The notes beneath the pieces are model-generated. The model was not told where the DNA came from and ran no database searches. It saw only the letters and a program-made list of their open reading frames with translations. From Paenibacillus foliorum (GTDB taxonomy: Bacteria; Bacillota; Bacilli; Paenibacillales; NBRC-103111), in NCBI RefSeq assembly GCF_013141765.1, contig NZ_WHOD01000022.1:80994-144993 (forward strand): a stretch of DNA of 64,000 bases, in the 5' to 3' direction. The position numbers and the translations under genes are program-made. Of the stretch, positions 18,435 to 25,870 are shown in pieces (the first letter of the stretch is position 1; every line of letters begins with the position of its first letter).

Positions 18435-19217
18435 CTATACCTCCACTTTGCGATCCAATAGCCATGCAGATAAGTACAAGCATATTGCCATATTCAACCA
18501 TACCCACAGATGTTCACCAGAGGAGTTGAATAAGCTTCCTACCCCGTTGACATCAGGATTACCCCAGTCGAAAAAATAACGGTATGCGGCAGTTTGCTCA
18601 AAGAAATACTCCAGAGTTGAAACGGCTACAAGCAACAATACAGCCAGAGGCCAGTTCCAGCGCCCAAATCGGTTCCTTAACGCAGAGGCAGTAAGATACA
18701 GCATAACTAGTGATATCGCCAATGCAAAGGATATAGATATAAATTCCAGAACAATAGAAACATTAGTACCATTAAATACAACCCATATTTTCTGAGCTTC
18801 ACTATTTATATCAATTCGATTCTCTTCCCCAACTAGCCATTCAACTCCTGATTTTTCAACGGCCTGTACCCATAAGAAAAATACGGTTGAAACCAATAAA
18901 CCCGAAATGAATTCAACAAATGCTGCCGCATATTTTGCCGCTAACAGCTTCCAGCCTGGCAATGGCAATTGCAACCAAAAAGGGTCCAGCTTACGTTCTT
19001 TCTGTAAGCTTATTAGCATATAGGCAGCCGGAGCAAAAAAATGGAGATACATGATAGACAGCCATAAATTGCTAATAAAACCAGATTGAAAGCGATAGGA
19101 TAAAAAGACTGATAAACCGCCCAAAATCAAAACAATGCATAAATAAATCCAGATAGGACCTGACCACCTTGTACCAAAGGCCAATTCCTTCTTAAACAAA
19201 CTCCACCAAACCTTCAA
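18435..19217 (-). CDS. ABC-2 type permease, first gene of the GntR/ABC operon
   Basis: A 260-residue protein with about six hydrophobic segments and no other recognised domain. It fits the membrane partner of the ABC ATPase encoded two genes downstream. The start region MKVWWSLFKKELAFG (juxtamembrane basic helix, then membrane entry) is typical of ABC-2 permeases. It is the first gene after the operator-containing promoter. Identity is inferred largely from topology and context. Confidence 0.8.
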   Translation of the reverse strand: MKVWWSLFKKELAFGTRWSGPIWIYLCIVLILGGLSVFLSYRFQSGFISNLWLSIMYLHFFAPAAYMLISLQKERKLDPFWLQLPLPGWKLLAAKYAAAFVEFISGLLVSTVFFLWVQAVEKSGVEWLVGEENRIDINSEAQKIWVVFNGTNVSIVLEFISISFALAISLVMLYLTASALRNRFGRWNWPLAVLLLVAVSTLEYFFEQTAAYRYFFDWGNPDVNGVGSLFNSSGEHLWVWLNMAICLYLSAWLLDRKVEV

Positions 19218-19257
19218 CTGTTTGCCCCCCTAGAGATGCGAAATATTCAGATAACTA

Positions 19258-19299
19258 GTGTACTACCACAATAGTACACCGATTCAATTCTTGTGTCAA
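19258..19299 (-). promoter_or_regulatory. Promoter and GntR operator of the ABC/GntR operon
   Basis: On the minus strand a near-consensus promoter TTGACA (19294-19299), 17 bp, TACTAT (19271-19276) is overlapped at its -10 by the perfect inverted repeat GTGTACTA-6 nt-TAGTACAC (19258-19279). This resembles the sites bound by YtrA-type GntR repressors. Binding would block RNA polymerase, giving autorepression of the operon. Confidence 0.85.
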
Positions 19300-19387
19300 T
19301 ATGTTCCAATAAAGCAAGTTTTCGATAACAACGTCATCAATATTGAAGGATTATCTAGCTTCTAAGGAAACTGATGATTCAAATAGC

Positions 19388-19436
19388 AAAAAAACCTGTG
19401 GTTTCACCAGAACATCGGTGAAACCACAGGTTTTTT
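19388..19436 (-). terminator. Rho-independent terminator of the ndh operon
   Basis: A perfect stem AAAACCTGTGGTTTCACC / GGTGAAACCACAGGTTTT with an 8-nt loop and A/T tails on both sides. It follows the 95-residue ORF on the minus strand and could act in both directions. Confidence 0.93.
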
Positions 19437-19457
19437 AATATAAAGTAAACTCAATGC

Positions 19458-19745
19458 TTATACATCGTCTTCGTCATCATCATCAAAACGATCATCGCGA
19501 CTTGCTTCGCTTTTATCGTTCTTAGCCGCCAGATAGGCTTCTGTGTCCCTATCACGCTGCCGCGACTTCTCCTTAAGACGTTCAATTGCCGGGAGAATGA
19601 GAATGTCAATTTCTTTTTGCACCGTATAAACTAGATCATAGCGGGTTTGAGATTCTAGGAAGTGACCAACGTCTATAAGGGCATTGTAACGATCCAACTC
19701 GTCCCGCGTCAATAAACCGCGTACCTGTACGCTGCAGTGGCGCAT
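19458..19745 (-). CDS. Small hypothetical protein with acidic tail, co-transcribed with ndh
   Basis: A 95-residue protein I do not recognise. The first two thirds are probably helical (LTRDELDRYNALIDVGHFLE, then KEIDILILPAIERLKEK). The end is highly charged with a run of aspartates (DDRFDDDDEDDV). It starts 3 bp after the NADH dehydrogenase stop and is followed by a strong terminator, so it belongs to that operon. A link to the dehydrogenase or to redox control is only inferred from position. Confidence 0.75.
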   Translation of the reverse strand: MRHCSVQVRGLLTRDELDRYNALIDVGHFLESQTRYDLVYTVQKEIDILILPAIERLKEKSRQRDRDTEAYLAAKNDKSEASRDDRFDDDDEDDV

Positions 19746-19747
19746 TA

Positions 19748-20938
19748 CTAGAAACGGCCTTTCTTAAGTACTAATGGAATACCGCCAATGATGTACAAAT
19801 AGCGCACGTCAATGACTTTTTTCATTACAGCCGCGAGGCCGCCTTTGATTTTACGTGAACCAACAATACCGATAGCCTCACCGCGTCCAAGGGATGCAAC
19901 TGTACCTTTACTTTGGAAGACGAAATTTTTCATTTGCTCGCCACGAATTGAAGCTACGAGGTTGTGCGCACAGACATCAGCTTGCTGCATCGATATTTGT
20001 GCTGTAGGCGGGTAAGGACGGCCTTCCGGATTCAATACTATCGAGCAATCGCCCAGAATATAAATGTTATCATGACCAGGAGCGCGAAGCTGCTCGTCAA
20101 CCTTGATCCTGCCGCGCATCGTTTCAAAACCAGCATCATCCAGCATGTGATTACCGCGAACACCGCCAGTCCATACAACAGTAGCCGACTTAATCTCTTC
20201 ACCAGTAGCCAATGAAACGCCATCCGGCGTGCATTCTTTAATTGCGGTTGCTATTTTAAAGGTAACCCCTTTATTCTGCAGAACATTCATCGCATATTCT
20301 ACCAATTCGGGATCGAAACCAGGTAAAGCCGTTGGCGCCGCTTCCACATTATATATTTTAACAAGGGACGGATCCACGTCGAACTCTTTGCAAAGTTGAG
20401 GAATACGATCGGCCAATTCTCCGACAAATTCGATTCCTGTAAAGCCTGCTCCGCCCACTACAAAGGTTAAGTAGTCCAAACGGTTCGGCTCACGTTTAAA
20501 TCTTGCAAATTGATATTCTATGTGCTCGCGAATAAAGCGTACGCTATTAATACTGCGAATGCTAAGCGCGTTCTCTTTCAATCCCGGAATACCAAAGGTT
20601 TCTGGCTCTCCGCCAAGTCCTACGACCAAATAATCATAAGACAATGTACCTTCTTCCAAAATAACCTTTTTCTCTTGTGGACGAATTTGTACAACAGTGG
20701 ATTTAACAAAGTCGATTTTGAATTCATCAATTAGCTTAAGGATATTAACGCGCGCGTTCTCCGGATTGTCTGTGCCTGCGGCAGGCATGTGCAGATGAGT
20801 AGTAATATAATGATAATCATGTTTGTTAACCAGAGTTACATCTGCCTCGTTATAATTTAATTCCTTTTGCAAACGAATAGCCGTCACAATGCCACCATAT
20901 CCTGCTCCCAAAATGACTATTCTTGGTATTCGACTCAT
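19748..20938 (-). CDS. ndh: Type II NADH dehydrogenase (NDH-2, YumB-like)
   Basis: A 396-residue monotopic flavoenzyme that passes electrons from NADH to menaquinone without pumping protons. The FAD-binding Rossmann motif is near the N terminus (IVILGAGYGGIVTAIRLQ). A second NADH-binding motif lies near 165 (FVVGGAGFTGIEFVGELA). The FAD-contact segment is DNIYILGDCS, and TAQISMQQADVCAHN follows. The C-terminal amphipathic region suggests membrane association. It is followed immediately by the acidic-tail ORF. A paralogue is at 27056-28123. Confidence 0.94.
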   Translation of the reverse strand: MSRIPRIVILGAGYGGIVTAIRLQKELNYNEADVTLVNKHDYHYITTHLHMPAAGTDNPENARVNILKLIDEFKIDFVKSTVVQIRPQEKKVILEEGTLSYDYLVVGLGGEPETFGIPGLKENALSIRSINSVRFIREHIEYQFARFKREPNRLDYLTFVVGGAGFTGIEFVGELADRIPQLCKEFDVDPSLVKIYNVEAAPTALPGFDPELVEYAMNVLQNKGVTFKIATAIKECTPDGVSLATGEEIKSATVVWTGGVRGNHMLDDAGFETMRGRIKVDEQLRAPGHDNIYILGDCSIVLNPEGRPYPPTAQISMQQADVCAHNLVASIRGEQMKNFVFQSKGTVASLGRGEAIGIVGSRKIKGGLAAVMKKVIDVRYLYIIGGIPLVLKKGRF

Positions 20939-21274
20939 GGTTGATCCCTTCCATCCTGTTTATATTCTGTATTTAATGGTCATAATTCGTTTGTGAAATT
21001 TTACACATACTACGCCGAGAATTATTTTTCAATACTAGTTTGAACAGTATGAATTGAAAATATAAGCGTTAAAAAGCGAGTTAAGCCATCAGTTTTATCC
21101 AGTTCCTCAAGACATAATATAATGTAACATGACAAATAGCAAGTATTATTTTGGTTAAAAATCACAGAAAAAACCGAGACTAGCCCGTATATATACAGGA
21201 TTACTTCTGATTGCTGAATATTCCCATAATAGTTAATAAAGCACATGATTATATCTTTTTATTCTAAATGTAAA

Positions 21275-21323
21275 TGAAAATCGTTATTATTTTCTTTCCA
21301 AATTTATAGGTTTATAATATAAT
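21275..21323 (+). promoter_or_regulatory. Candidate Fur box and promoter of ferredoxin-NADP reductase
   Basis: TGAAAATCGTTATTA (21275-21289) agrees with the 7-1-7 Fur consensus at 12 of 14 positions. Directly downstream is TTTCCA (21295-21300), 17 bp, TATAAT (21318-21323). Iron control of this gene is plausible but not proven. The rest of the 20939-21360 gap is AT-rich and empty apart from an unconvincing minus-strand frame at 21022-21246. Confidence 0.45.
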
Positions 21324-21360
21324 TCGATTGTTATTAAGTCTCGGAGGTGCGTTTAGAAAA

Positions 21361-22347
21361 ATGCAAAATGAAATAGTAGACATTATTATCGTGGGCGGAG
21401 GCCCAGCAGGTATGTTTGCCGCTTTCTATGGCGGTATGCGTCAAGCATCGGTAAAGATCATTGAAAGCATGCCGCAATTAGGTGGGCAGCTAGCCGCGTT
21501 GTACCCGGAGAAGTATATTTATGATGTTGCAGGCTTTCCGAAGGTTACAGCTCAAGAGCTAGTTAACAACCTCGATAAGCAAATGAAGCATTTCCCTATC
21601 GATATTCGTTTAGAGGAAAAAGTGCTTCAGGTTATCAAAAAGGATGAGCGTCTTTTTGAGGTAGTAACGGATAAAGGAGTTCATCAATCTAAAGCCGTTA
21701 TTATAACAGGCGGAGTTGGCGCATTCGAGCCTAGACGTCTAGAGCTTCCAGAGGCATCCAAGTTCGAGAAAAAGAACCTGCATTATTTTGTCAGCGACCT
21801 GAATCGTTTCAAAGGACAAAAGGTTCTGATTAGCGGCGGAGGCGATTCTGCAGTAGATTGGGCTTTGATGCTGGAGCCGATTGCTGAGAAAGTTACGTTA
21901 ATTCACCGCAGAGATAAGTTCCGTGCTCACGAACACAGTGTTGAAAACCTAATGAGTTCCAAAGTAGATGTACAGACACCAAAAGAAATCACAGCGCTTC
22001 ACGGAGATGAATTTATCACTAAAGCTACCTTGGCTGATATCAAATCCGGAGAAACCTATGATTTGGATGTCGACGCGGTTATCGTTAATTTCGGATTTAT
22101 TTCGTCGCTTGGTCCTATTGCAGAGTGGGGCTTTGAAATTGACAATGGTTCAATTATTGTTGATTCGCGTATGGAAACAAGCATTCCAGGTATTTTTGCA
22201 GCAGGCGATATCACTACATACCCTGGAAAGCTCAAGCTCATAGCTGTAGGCTTTGGTGAAGCTCCAACGGCAATCAACAATGCAAAAGTTTATATTGACC
22301 CTTCGGCTAAGTTGTCCCCAGGTCACAGCAGCAACATGAAAATGTAA
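21361..22347 (+). CDS. Ferredoxin--NADP(+) reductase type 2 (YumC-like)
   Basis: A 328-residue thioredoxin-reductase-like flavoprotein lacking the CxxC redox pair, which defines the YumC type of ferredoxin/flavodoxin reductase. It has an FAD site [18 protein letters not shown] (about 9-26), [24 protein letters not shown], an NADPH site [15 protein letters not shown] (about 157) and [22 protein letters not shown] 21361 is the start, with GGAGGTG about 11 bp upstream; upstream in-frame TTGs are less likely. It supplies reduced ferredoxin for Fe-S and other biosynthesis, which fits the Fe-S genes nearby. Confidence 0.94.
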   Translation: MQNEIVDIIIVGGGPAGMFAAFYGGMRQASVKIIESMPQLGGQLAALYPEKYIYDVAGFPKVTAQELVNNLDKQMKHFPIDIRLEEKVLQVIKKDERLFEVVTDKGVHQSKAVIITGGVGAFEPRRLELPEASKFEKKNLHYFVSDLNRFKGQKVLISGGGDSAVDWALMLEPIAEKVTLIHRRDKFRAHEHSVENLMSSKVDVQTPKEITALHGDEFITKATLADIKSGETYDLDVDAVIVNFGFISSLGPIAEWGFEIDNGSIIVDSRMETSIPGIFAAGDITTYPGKLKLIAVGFGEAPTAINNAKVYIDPSAKLSPGHSSNMKM

Positions 22348-22366
22348 TTTAACCAGTTCAAATAAT

Positions 22367-22407
22367 AAGGGTTTCTGCCACAACTAACATTGGCGGAAAC
22401 CTTTTTA
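22367..22407 (+). terminator. Rho-independent terminator after ferredoxin-NADP reductase
   Basis: AAGGGTTTCTGCCA, a 10-nt loop, TGGCGGAAACCTTTTT, 20 bp past the stop codon. Confidence 0.88.
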
Positions 22408-22429
22408 TTGTTCTCAGAATGCCAAAATC

Positions 22430-22458
22430 CAAAAAAAAGGCAGGTCAACTGACCTGCG
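22430..22458 (-). terminator. Terminator of sda overlapping its stop codon
   Basis: On the minus strand GCAGGTCAGTTGACCTGC is nearly self-complementary and followed by eight T. The TGA stop of sda is inside the stem. Confidence 0.85.
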
Positions 22459-22600
22459 CTTCATTGTTACCGTAATATTCCAAATTCAGCTTACGACGTC
22501 TGATTTCTTCGAGCAGTAATTCGATAAACTCGGCTTCCAGCTTCAAATTCAACGCCTTAAAGTATGAATCAATTAAAATTTCATTACTCATTAGTCTCAT
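22445..22600 (-). CDS. sda: Sporulation checkpoint protein Sda (histidine kinase inhibitor)
   Basis: A 51-residue protein: MRLMSNEILIDSYFKALNLK, then LEAEFIELLLEEIRRRKLN and a short tail. This matches Sda (SDELLIESYFKA, FIELIENEIKRR in Bacillus), a helical hairpin that binds the phosphotransfer domain of sporulation kinases and stops Spo0A activation when replication is disturbed. ATG 22600 has AGGTGATC upstream. The control region holds a LexA-type box and a DnaA-box cluster. A KinB-like kinase, a plausible target, is encoded 1 kb away. Confidence 0.92.
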   Translation of the reverse strand: MRLMSNEILIDSYFKALNLKLEAEFIELLLEEIRRRKLNLEYYGNNEAQVS

Positions 22601-22628
22601 TAAGATCACCTAACTTCTTTAAGGTAAA

Positions 22629-22657
22629 ATTATATTAACATGTATATGCTTTTAGAA
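22629..22657 (-). promoter_or_regulatory. Probable sda promoter
   Basis: A perfect TATAAT (22629-22634) lies 17 bp from a weak -35 TTCTAA (22652-22657), on the minus strand, giving a leader of about 20 nt. The weak -35 is overlapped by the LexA-like box, as expected for a controlled promoter. Confidence 0.6.
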
Positions 22658-22666
22658 CAAGCGTTC
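22655..22666. promoter_or_regulatory. LexA (SOS) box in the sda promoter
   Basis: GAACAAGCGTTC matches the low-GC Gram-positive LexA/DinR core GAAC-RNRY-GTTC exactly and overlaps the sda -35. It predicts release of sda upon DNA damage. Confidence 0.65.
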
Positions 22667-22668
22667 TG

Positions 22669-22767
22669 TTATCCACATCATTTTGTGTATAACCTGTGTG
22701 TATTATGTTAATAAGTGTGGAATCCTATACGGTTATGCAGTGGATTATGTGGACAAGGTTATGCACA
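22669..22767. promoter_or_regulatory. DnaA-box cluster upstream of sda
   Basis: Four good DnaA boxes fall within 100 bp. They are TTATCCACA (22669-22677), TTATACACA (minus strand, 22684-22692), TTGTCCACA (minus, 22748-22756) and TTATGCACA (22759-22767). One-mismatch TAATACACA (minus, 22697-22705) and a poorer TTATGCAGT (22733-22741) add to this. In Bacillus, sda transcription is set by DnaA. The remainder of the gap to 22888 holds nothing else I can identify. Confidence 0.85.
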
Positions 22768-22887
22768 AGCTCCTATTTGAAAATAATAATTCAAAAATAT
22801 TTTTTCCAGATTTTACTTAATCGAGTGATAAAAGGATGGCTCCCTTTTTTGTGAATACTAGTAAGCATCCTCATTCAATCGAGGAAA

Positions 22888-22921
22888 GCAAAAAAAGCGC
22901 AAGCCCTAAGGCATGCGCTCT
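22888..22921 (-). terminator. Rho-independent terminator of the oxidase-like membrane protein gene
   Basis: On the minus strand AGCGCATGCC, loop TTAG, GGCTTGCGCTTTTTTTG, 14 bp after the stop codon. Confidence 0.88.
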
Positions 22922-22935
22922 CATTATGTACGGGT

Positions 22936-23343
22936 TTACAAGGATGTTGTCTTGTTGTGTGTAATGCTTTGATCTTTGGCTTCGCTGACATTTTTCAGTA
23001 CATTAATGGTAAACAGGACTACAGCAAGAGCAGTCAAAGAACCGCCTACCGCAACAACAGGTTCCGCAGCTTGCATTCCACTAAGAAGGAAAATAAGTCC
23101 GATCATCATAATCGGCAATCCGATATTGTGGAGCCAAAAATGAATTTTCCCCAACAAGGATGAGGCCGCCTTTGGAAATACATGGTACACAAACCCCGCT
23201 AATGCAAGTGAAACCCAGCCTACCAAATTAATATGGGCATGCACAGAAGCGAATTGAAACTGGTGCGTGATGGACATAAACATGCCAAAAAACACACCTA
23301 CAACAAAGTATACCGAAGCAATTTTAATTAGCTTAGCACCCAT
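22936..23343 (-). CDS. Small membrane protein resembling part of haem-copper oxidase subunit I
   Basis: A 135-residue protein with four hydrophobic segments. The region ITHQFQFASVHAHINLVGWV has the histidine pattern found in cbb3-type cytochrome oxidase subunit I, and such short proteins are often labelled cytochrome c oxidase-like. It is far too short to be an oxidase and lacks the remaining metal ligands. It might bind haem or act as an assembly or NO-related factor; this is inference. It stands alone between sda and a kinase gene with its own terminator. Confidence 0.75.
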   Translation of the reverse strand: MGAKLIKIASVYFVVGVFFGMFMSITHQFQFASVHAHINLVGWVSLALAGFVYHVFPKAASSLLGKIHFWLHNIGLPIMMIGLIFLLSGMQAAEPVVAVGGSLTALAVVLFTINVLKNVSEAKDQSITHNKTTSL

Positions 23344-23435
23344 AAGACAACCCCTCTTCAGGTATTTGACAAGATGATTATAACAAATACATTCCCAAAT
23401 TCAAGACAATCAACTAAATTTTACAATTATTTTTT

Positions 23436-24695
23436 TTATATTTTCAATAAGGGAAAGGAAATATCAAATACAGTTCCTTTTCCTAATTCGCTTTTTACAT
23501 TGATTTTTCCTAACATACCTTTTATCAAGCTGAATGACACCATCATCCCAAGACCTGTACCTTTATCTTTGTTAGAATAATAGGGCATTCCTAGACGACT
23601 TACTTGGTCATTTGTCATTCCAATTCCAGTATCGCTAATGGAGAGAATCACCTCATTGTTTCTCTTATAAGCTTCAATTTTAAGTACTCCTCTCTTATCT
23701 CGCATCGCTTCTAAACCATTTTTGGCAATGTTAATGATGCTTTGCCTTAGCTTTTTCCGATCACCTAATACTAACAAATTAATGTCATATTTAATCTCTA
23801 CTTCTACTCCTGTAAGGTTTGCAACGGATTTTAAAACATTATAAATATATTGAATTTCCTCACCAATATCCAATTCTTCCAAAATCTCCGGATAAGGCTT
23901 TGCTAATGATAGATAATCATTAATAATTTGCTCCGCACGATCAATTTCTTCTAAACAAATTTTCCCATACATCTGTTTTTTGTCAGGATTCAGTTCTGTT
24001 TGAGTAAGTAGTTGAATAAACCCTCTAACTGAGGTTAGCGGATTTCTAATTTCATGCGCAACGGATGCGGAAATAATACTTGCGATGTTCATTTTTTCTG
24101 AGAATATTAATTCTTTTTTTAGTTCAGCGTTTCTTCTAATAGATTCAATAATGTATATAGCTAAGCCCATAAATAAACTTTGAACAATATAAAATTTAAA
24201 AGCAGATAGGAAATCATAATAAGAATCAATAACTAGAATACTTGATATGCCAATTATTTTACAAACAAAAGATAGTATAGAGGATATGAGAATTTTATTA
24301 AATAAACTATAAGAATGATATTTGTTTGATAAAGATATGATTACAATGAACGATAGAGTGGAAGAAATTAAATTTAGATAAGCGCCTGTACCGCCAATCA
24401 TAAAACGAACACTTATAAGAGAGAGGAGTAACATAATAGAAGTTTTGGAGTTTCCATAAAAACATCCCAATATCAAAGGAATAATTCTAAGATCAAATAT
24501 TAAACCATTTGCTTCTACAGGAGGAAAATACATACATAAAATCATTGGGGTGGCAAATAAAAAAAAGATGACTACATTTTTAAAAGCTGTTCTATGATTC
24601 ATCTTTTCATGAATTGTAAATTGATAAAAAATTAGTGGGAACAAGATGAAAAAAATATTAAGAAGAAAATTGCTTAATTCGTAGTTAAATCCCAT
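23436..24695 (-). CDS. Membrane-bound sensor histidine kinase (KinB-like sporulation kinase)
   Basis: A 419-residue kinase. Residues about 1-190 hold six hydrophobic segments in the arrangement of a 5TMR-LYT sensor. A HisKA dimerisation domain follows, with the phospho-accepting His in SVAHEIRNPLTSVRGFIQLL (about 213), and an HATPase domain with N box (NIAKNGLEAM), G1 (SDTGIGMT) and G2 (KGTGLGMMVSF). No response regulator is adjacent, so it is an orphan kinase, as are the sporulation kinases that feed the Spo0F phosphorelay. Its closest architecture is KinB. The gene is clearly more AT-rich than its surroundings. Confidence 0.88.
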   Translation of the reverse strand: MGFNYELSNFLLNIFFILFPLIFYQFTIHEKMNHRTAFKNVVIFFLFATPMILCMYFPPVEANGLIFDLRIIPLILGCFYGNSKTSIMLLLSLISVRFMIGGTGAYLNLISSTLSFIVIISLSNKYHSYSLFNKILISSILSFVCKIIGISSILVIDSYYDFLSAFKFYIVQSLFMGLAIYIIESIRRNAELKKELIFSEKMNIASIISASVAHEIRNPLTSVRGFIQLLTQTELNPDKKQMYGKICLEEIDRAEQIINDYLSLAKPYPEILEELDIGEEIQYIYNVLKSVANLTGVEVEIKYDINLLVLGDRKKLRQSIINIAKNGLEAMRDKRGVLKIEAYKRNNEVILSISDTGIGMTNDQVSRLGMPYYSNKDKGTGLGMMVSFSLIKGMLGKINVKSELGKGTVFDISFPLLKI

Positions 24696-24710
24696 AAATT
24701 TGCACCACTT

Positions 24711-24917
24711 TTAGTGACATAACCTATCTCCTAACATTTGTGAGTTAAAGTTTGATTGGAAGGAGTTATTACCTCTCTTTATAGTAAAATTATACCACAC
24801 TCTTTCATTTTTGAATCCAATTTGATATTCACTTTGTTGTTGAAAGCTAATCTGCGGATATTCTTGCTGATCTGGACGTTTGCCATCTGGTATCTTCGTT
24901 TTTTTGTTTTTAAGCAT
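24711..24917 (-). CDS. Possible small ORF upstream of the kinase gene
   Basis: A 68-codon frame starting MLKNKKTKIPDGK and rich in Gln, Asn and Lys; I recognise no family. It begins right after the hairpin and T run at 24928-24974, where AGAAGG could act as a ribosome site 10 bp away. It ends 16 bp before the kinase start. It could be a coupled leader cistron, a remnant, or chance in an AT-rich stretch. Confidence 0.28.
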   Translation of the reverse strand: MLKNKKTKIPDGKRPDQQEYPQISFQQQSEYQIGFKNERVWYNFTIKRGNNSFQSNFNSQMLGDRLCH

Positions 24918-24924
24918 GTAAAAA

Positions 24925-24974
24925 AAACCTTCTAAAATATGTGTATCAGCATCAACACACACACTTAGAAGGTC
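24925..24974 (-). terminator. Probable terminator of the A-type Fe-S carrier gene
   Basis: On the minus strand ACCTTCTAA pairs with TTAGAAGGT, enclosing a partly paired GTGTGT/ACACAT arm, followed by eight T. It lies about 90 bp after the carrier gene. Confidence 0.7.
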
Positions 24975-25064
24975 GTAATCTGCAACCCAGAAATCGTATT
25001 TCTAGGGTTGTGTACTTTCAAGATAATTGCAAGTCAATATTTCACTCAAATCTCTATAGCCCTG

Positions 25065-25436
25065 TTAAGCCTCGACTTTATCGTCGCATTTCTCAGGTGT
25101 GCCTTCTTCGTCCTTCACTTTGAACGAAGAGCCACAGCCGCAGGATGCAACTGCATTCGGGTTGTTGATGGTGAAGCCGCCGCCCATGCCGGATTCTTTA
25201 AAATCGATCTCGATGCCATACAAATATTTAGAGCTTTCTTGATCGACTACCACTTTTAACCCATTCAATTCAAAAGCTTTATCGTCAGTATTCTCTTGGT
25301 CATCGAAGCCCATACCATATGAAAAACCGCTGCAGCCTCCTGATTTCACCCCTAAACGAAGGAATAAATCCGGTGTCTCCTCACTGGCCAACATTTCTTT
25401 AATTTTATCGCTTGCTGTTTCGCTAATTGTAATCAT
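25065..25436 (-). CDS. A-type iron-sulfur cluster carrier (HesB/YadR/YfhF family, YutM/ErpA-like)
   Basis: A 123-residue carrier that accepts Fe-S clusters from the SUF scaffold and passes them to target proteins. The three cluster-ligand cysteines are seen in KSGGCSGFSYGMGF and SCGCGSSF. ATG 25436 (MITISETASDKI) is the start, with AAGGAGG 9 bp upstream; the in-frame TTG three codons before is inside the spacer. Compared with the about 110-residue standard, it has a charged C-terminal extension (KVKDEEGTPEKCDDKVEA). A NifU-like protein and Fe-S users (mqnE, complex II) are encoded nearby. Confidence 0.93.
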   Translation of the reverse strand: MITISETASDKIKEMLASEETPDLFLRLGVKSGGCSGFSYGMGFDDQENTDDKAFELNGLKVVVDQESSKYLYGIEIDFKESGMGGGFTINNPNAVASCGCGSSFKVKDEEGTPEKCDDKVEA

Positions 25437-25692
25437 AAAATACAACCTCCTTACGGTAGTGGAGTGCCATGATAATGCTCAAAGTTCATATATCGCTAGA
25501 GAGCAATAATGAAACAGATGTTCAACTTTTAGAAAGGTTAATTAGCCCAGATAGGAGCTCTCTTTTCTCTAACATATTGCCTCTTCTTTATAAGTATACT
25601 CCTAATAAGCAGACTCCTCAAGGACTTATATCTATTACCACAACCTGTCTCGAGCCCGTTAAGGGCTAATCCCCATTTTGTCGAACTACGTA

Positions 25693-25721
25693 TTGCCCCG
25701 CCCGATAAGGAGGTCTATAAT
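25693..25721 (+). promoter_or_regulatory. Candidate promoter of the mqnE unit
   Basis: TTGCCC (25693-25698), 17 bp, TATAAT (25716-25721), about 48 bp upstream of the small cistron at 25769. The -10 is perfect and the -35 half-matched. Confidence 0.5.
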
Positions 25722-25768
25722 AGATAGTATTGTTTTAATTTATTTGTTTTAATAAGGAGACTTTATAT

Positions 25769-25870
25769 ATGAATATAATGGTACACTCCTCCCTGTTCGA
25801 CGATATCAATCAAAAGGTCATTCATGGTAAAAGCATGACTTTGTTATTCATTTTGGAGGTGGATTTATGA
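25769..25870 (+). CDS. 33-codon leader cistron overlapping mqnE start
   Basis: ATG 25769 follows AAGGAGA by 7 bp and the frame ends at TGA 25868-25870, overlapping the mqnE ATG (25867) as ATGA. The peptide contains FDDINQKVIHGKSMTL, which resembles the mqnE N-terminal segment EIAEKVKHGERLSLEDGVFL. This suggests a partial duplication or a remnant of a related radical-SAM gene. It could couple translation into mqnE. There is no proof that it is made. Confidence 0.5.
   Translation: MNIMVHSSLFDDINQKVIHGKSMTLLFILEVDL

Noticed and set aside
21022..21246. 74-codon minus-strand frame upstream of ferredoxin-NADP reductase
   Set aside because: AT-rich, no ribosome site, no family; looks like a chance open frame.
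25469..25669. 66-codon frame between the Fe-S carrier gene and mqnE
   Set aside because: No recognisable family, composition like non-coding DNA, and it occupies the promoter region of the minus-strand carrier gene. The nearby GGAG alone is not enough.
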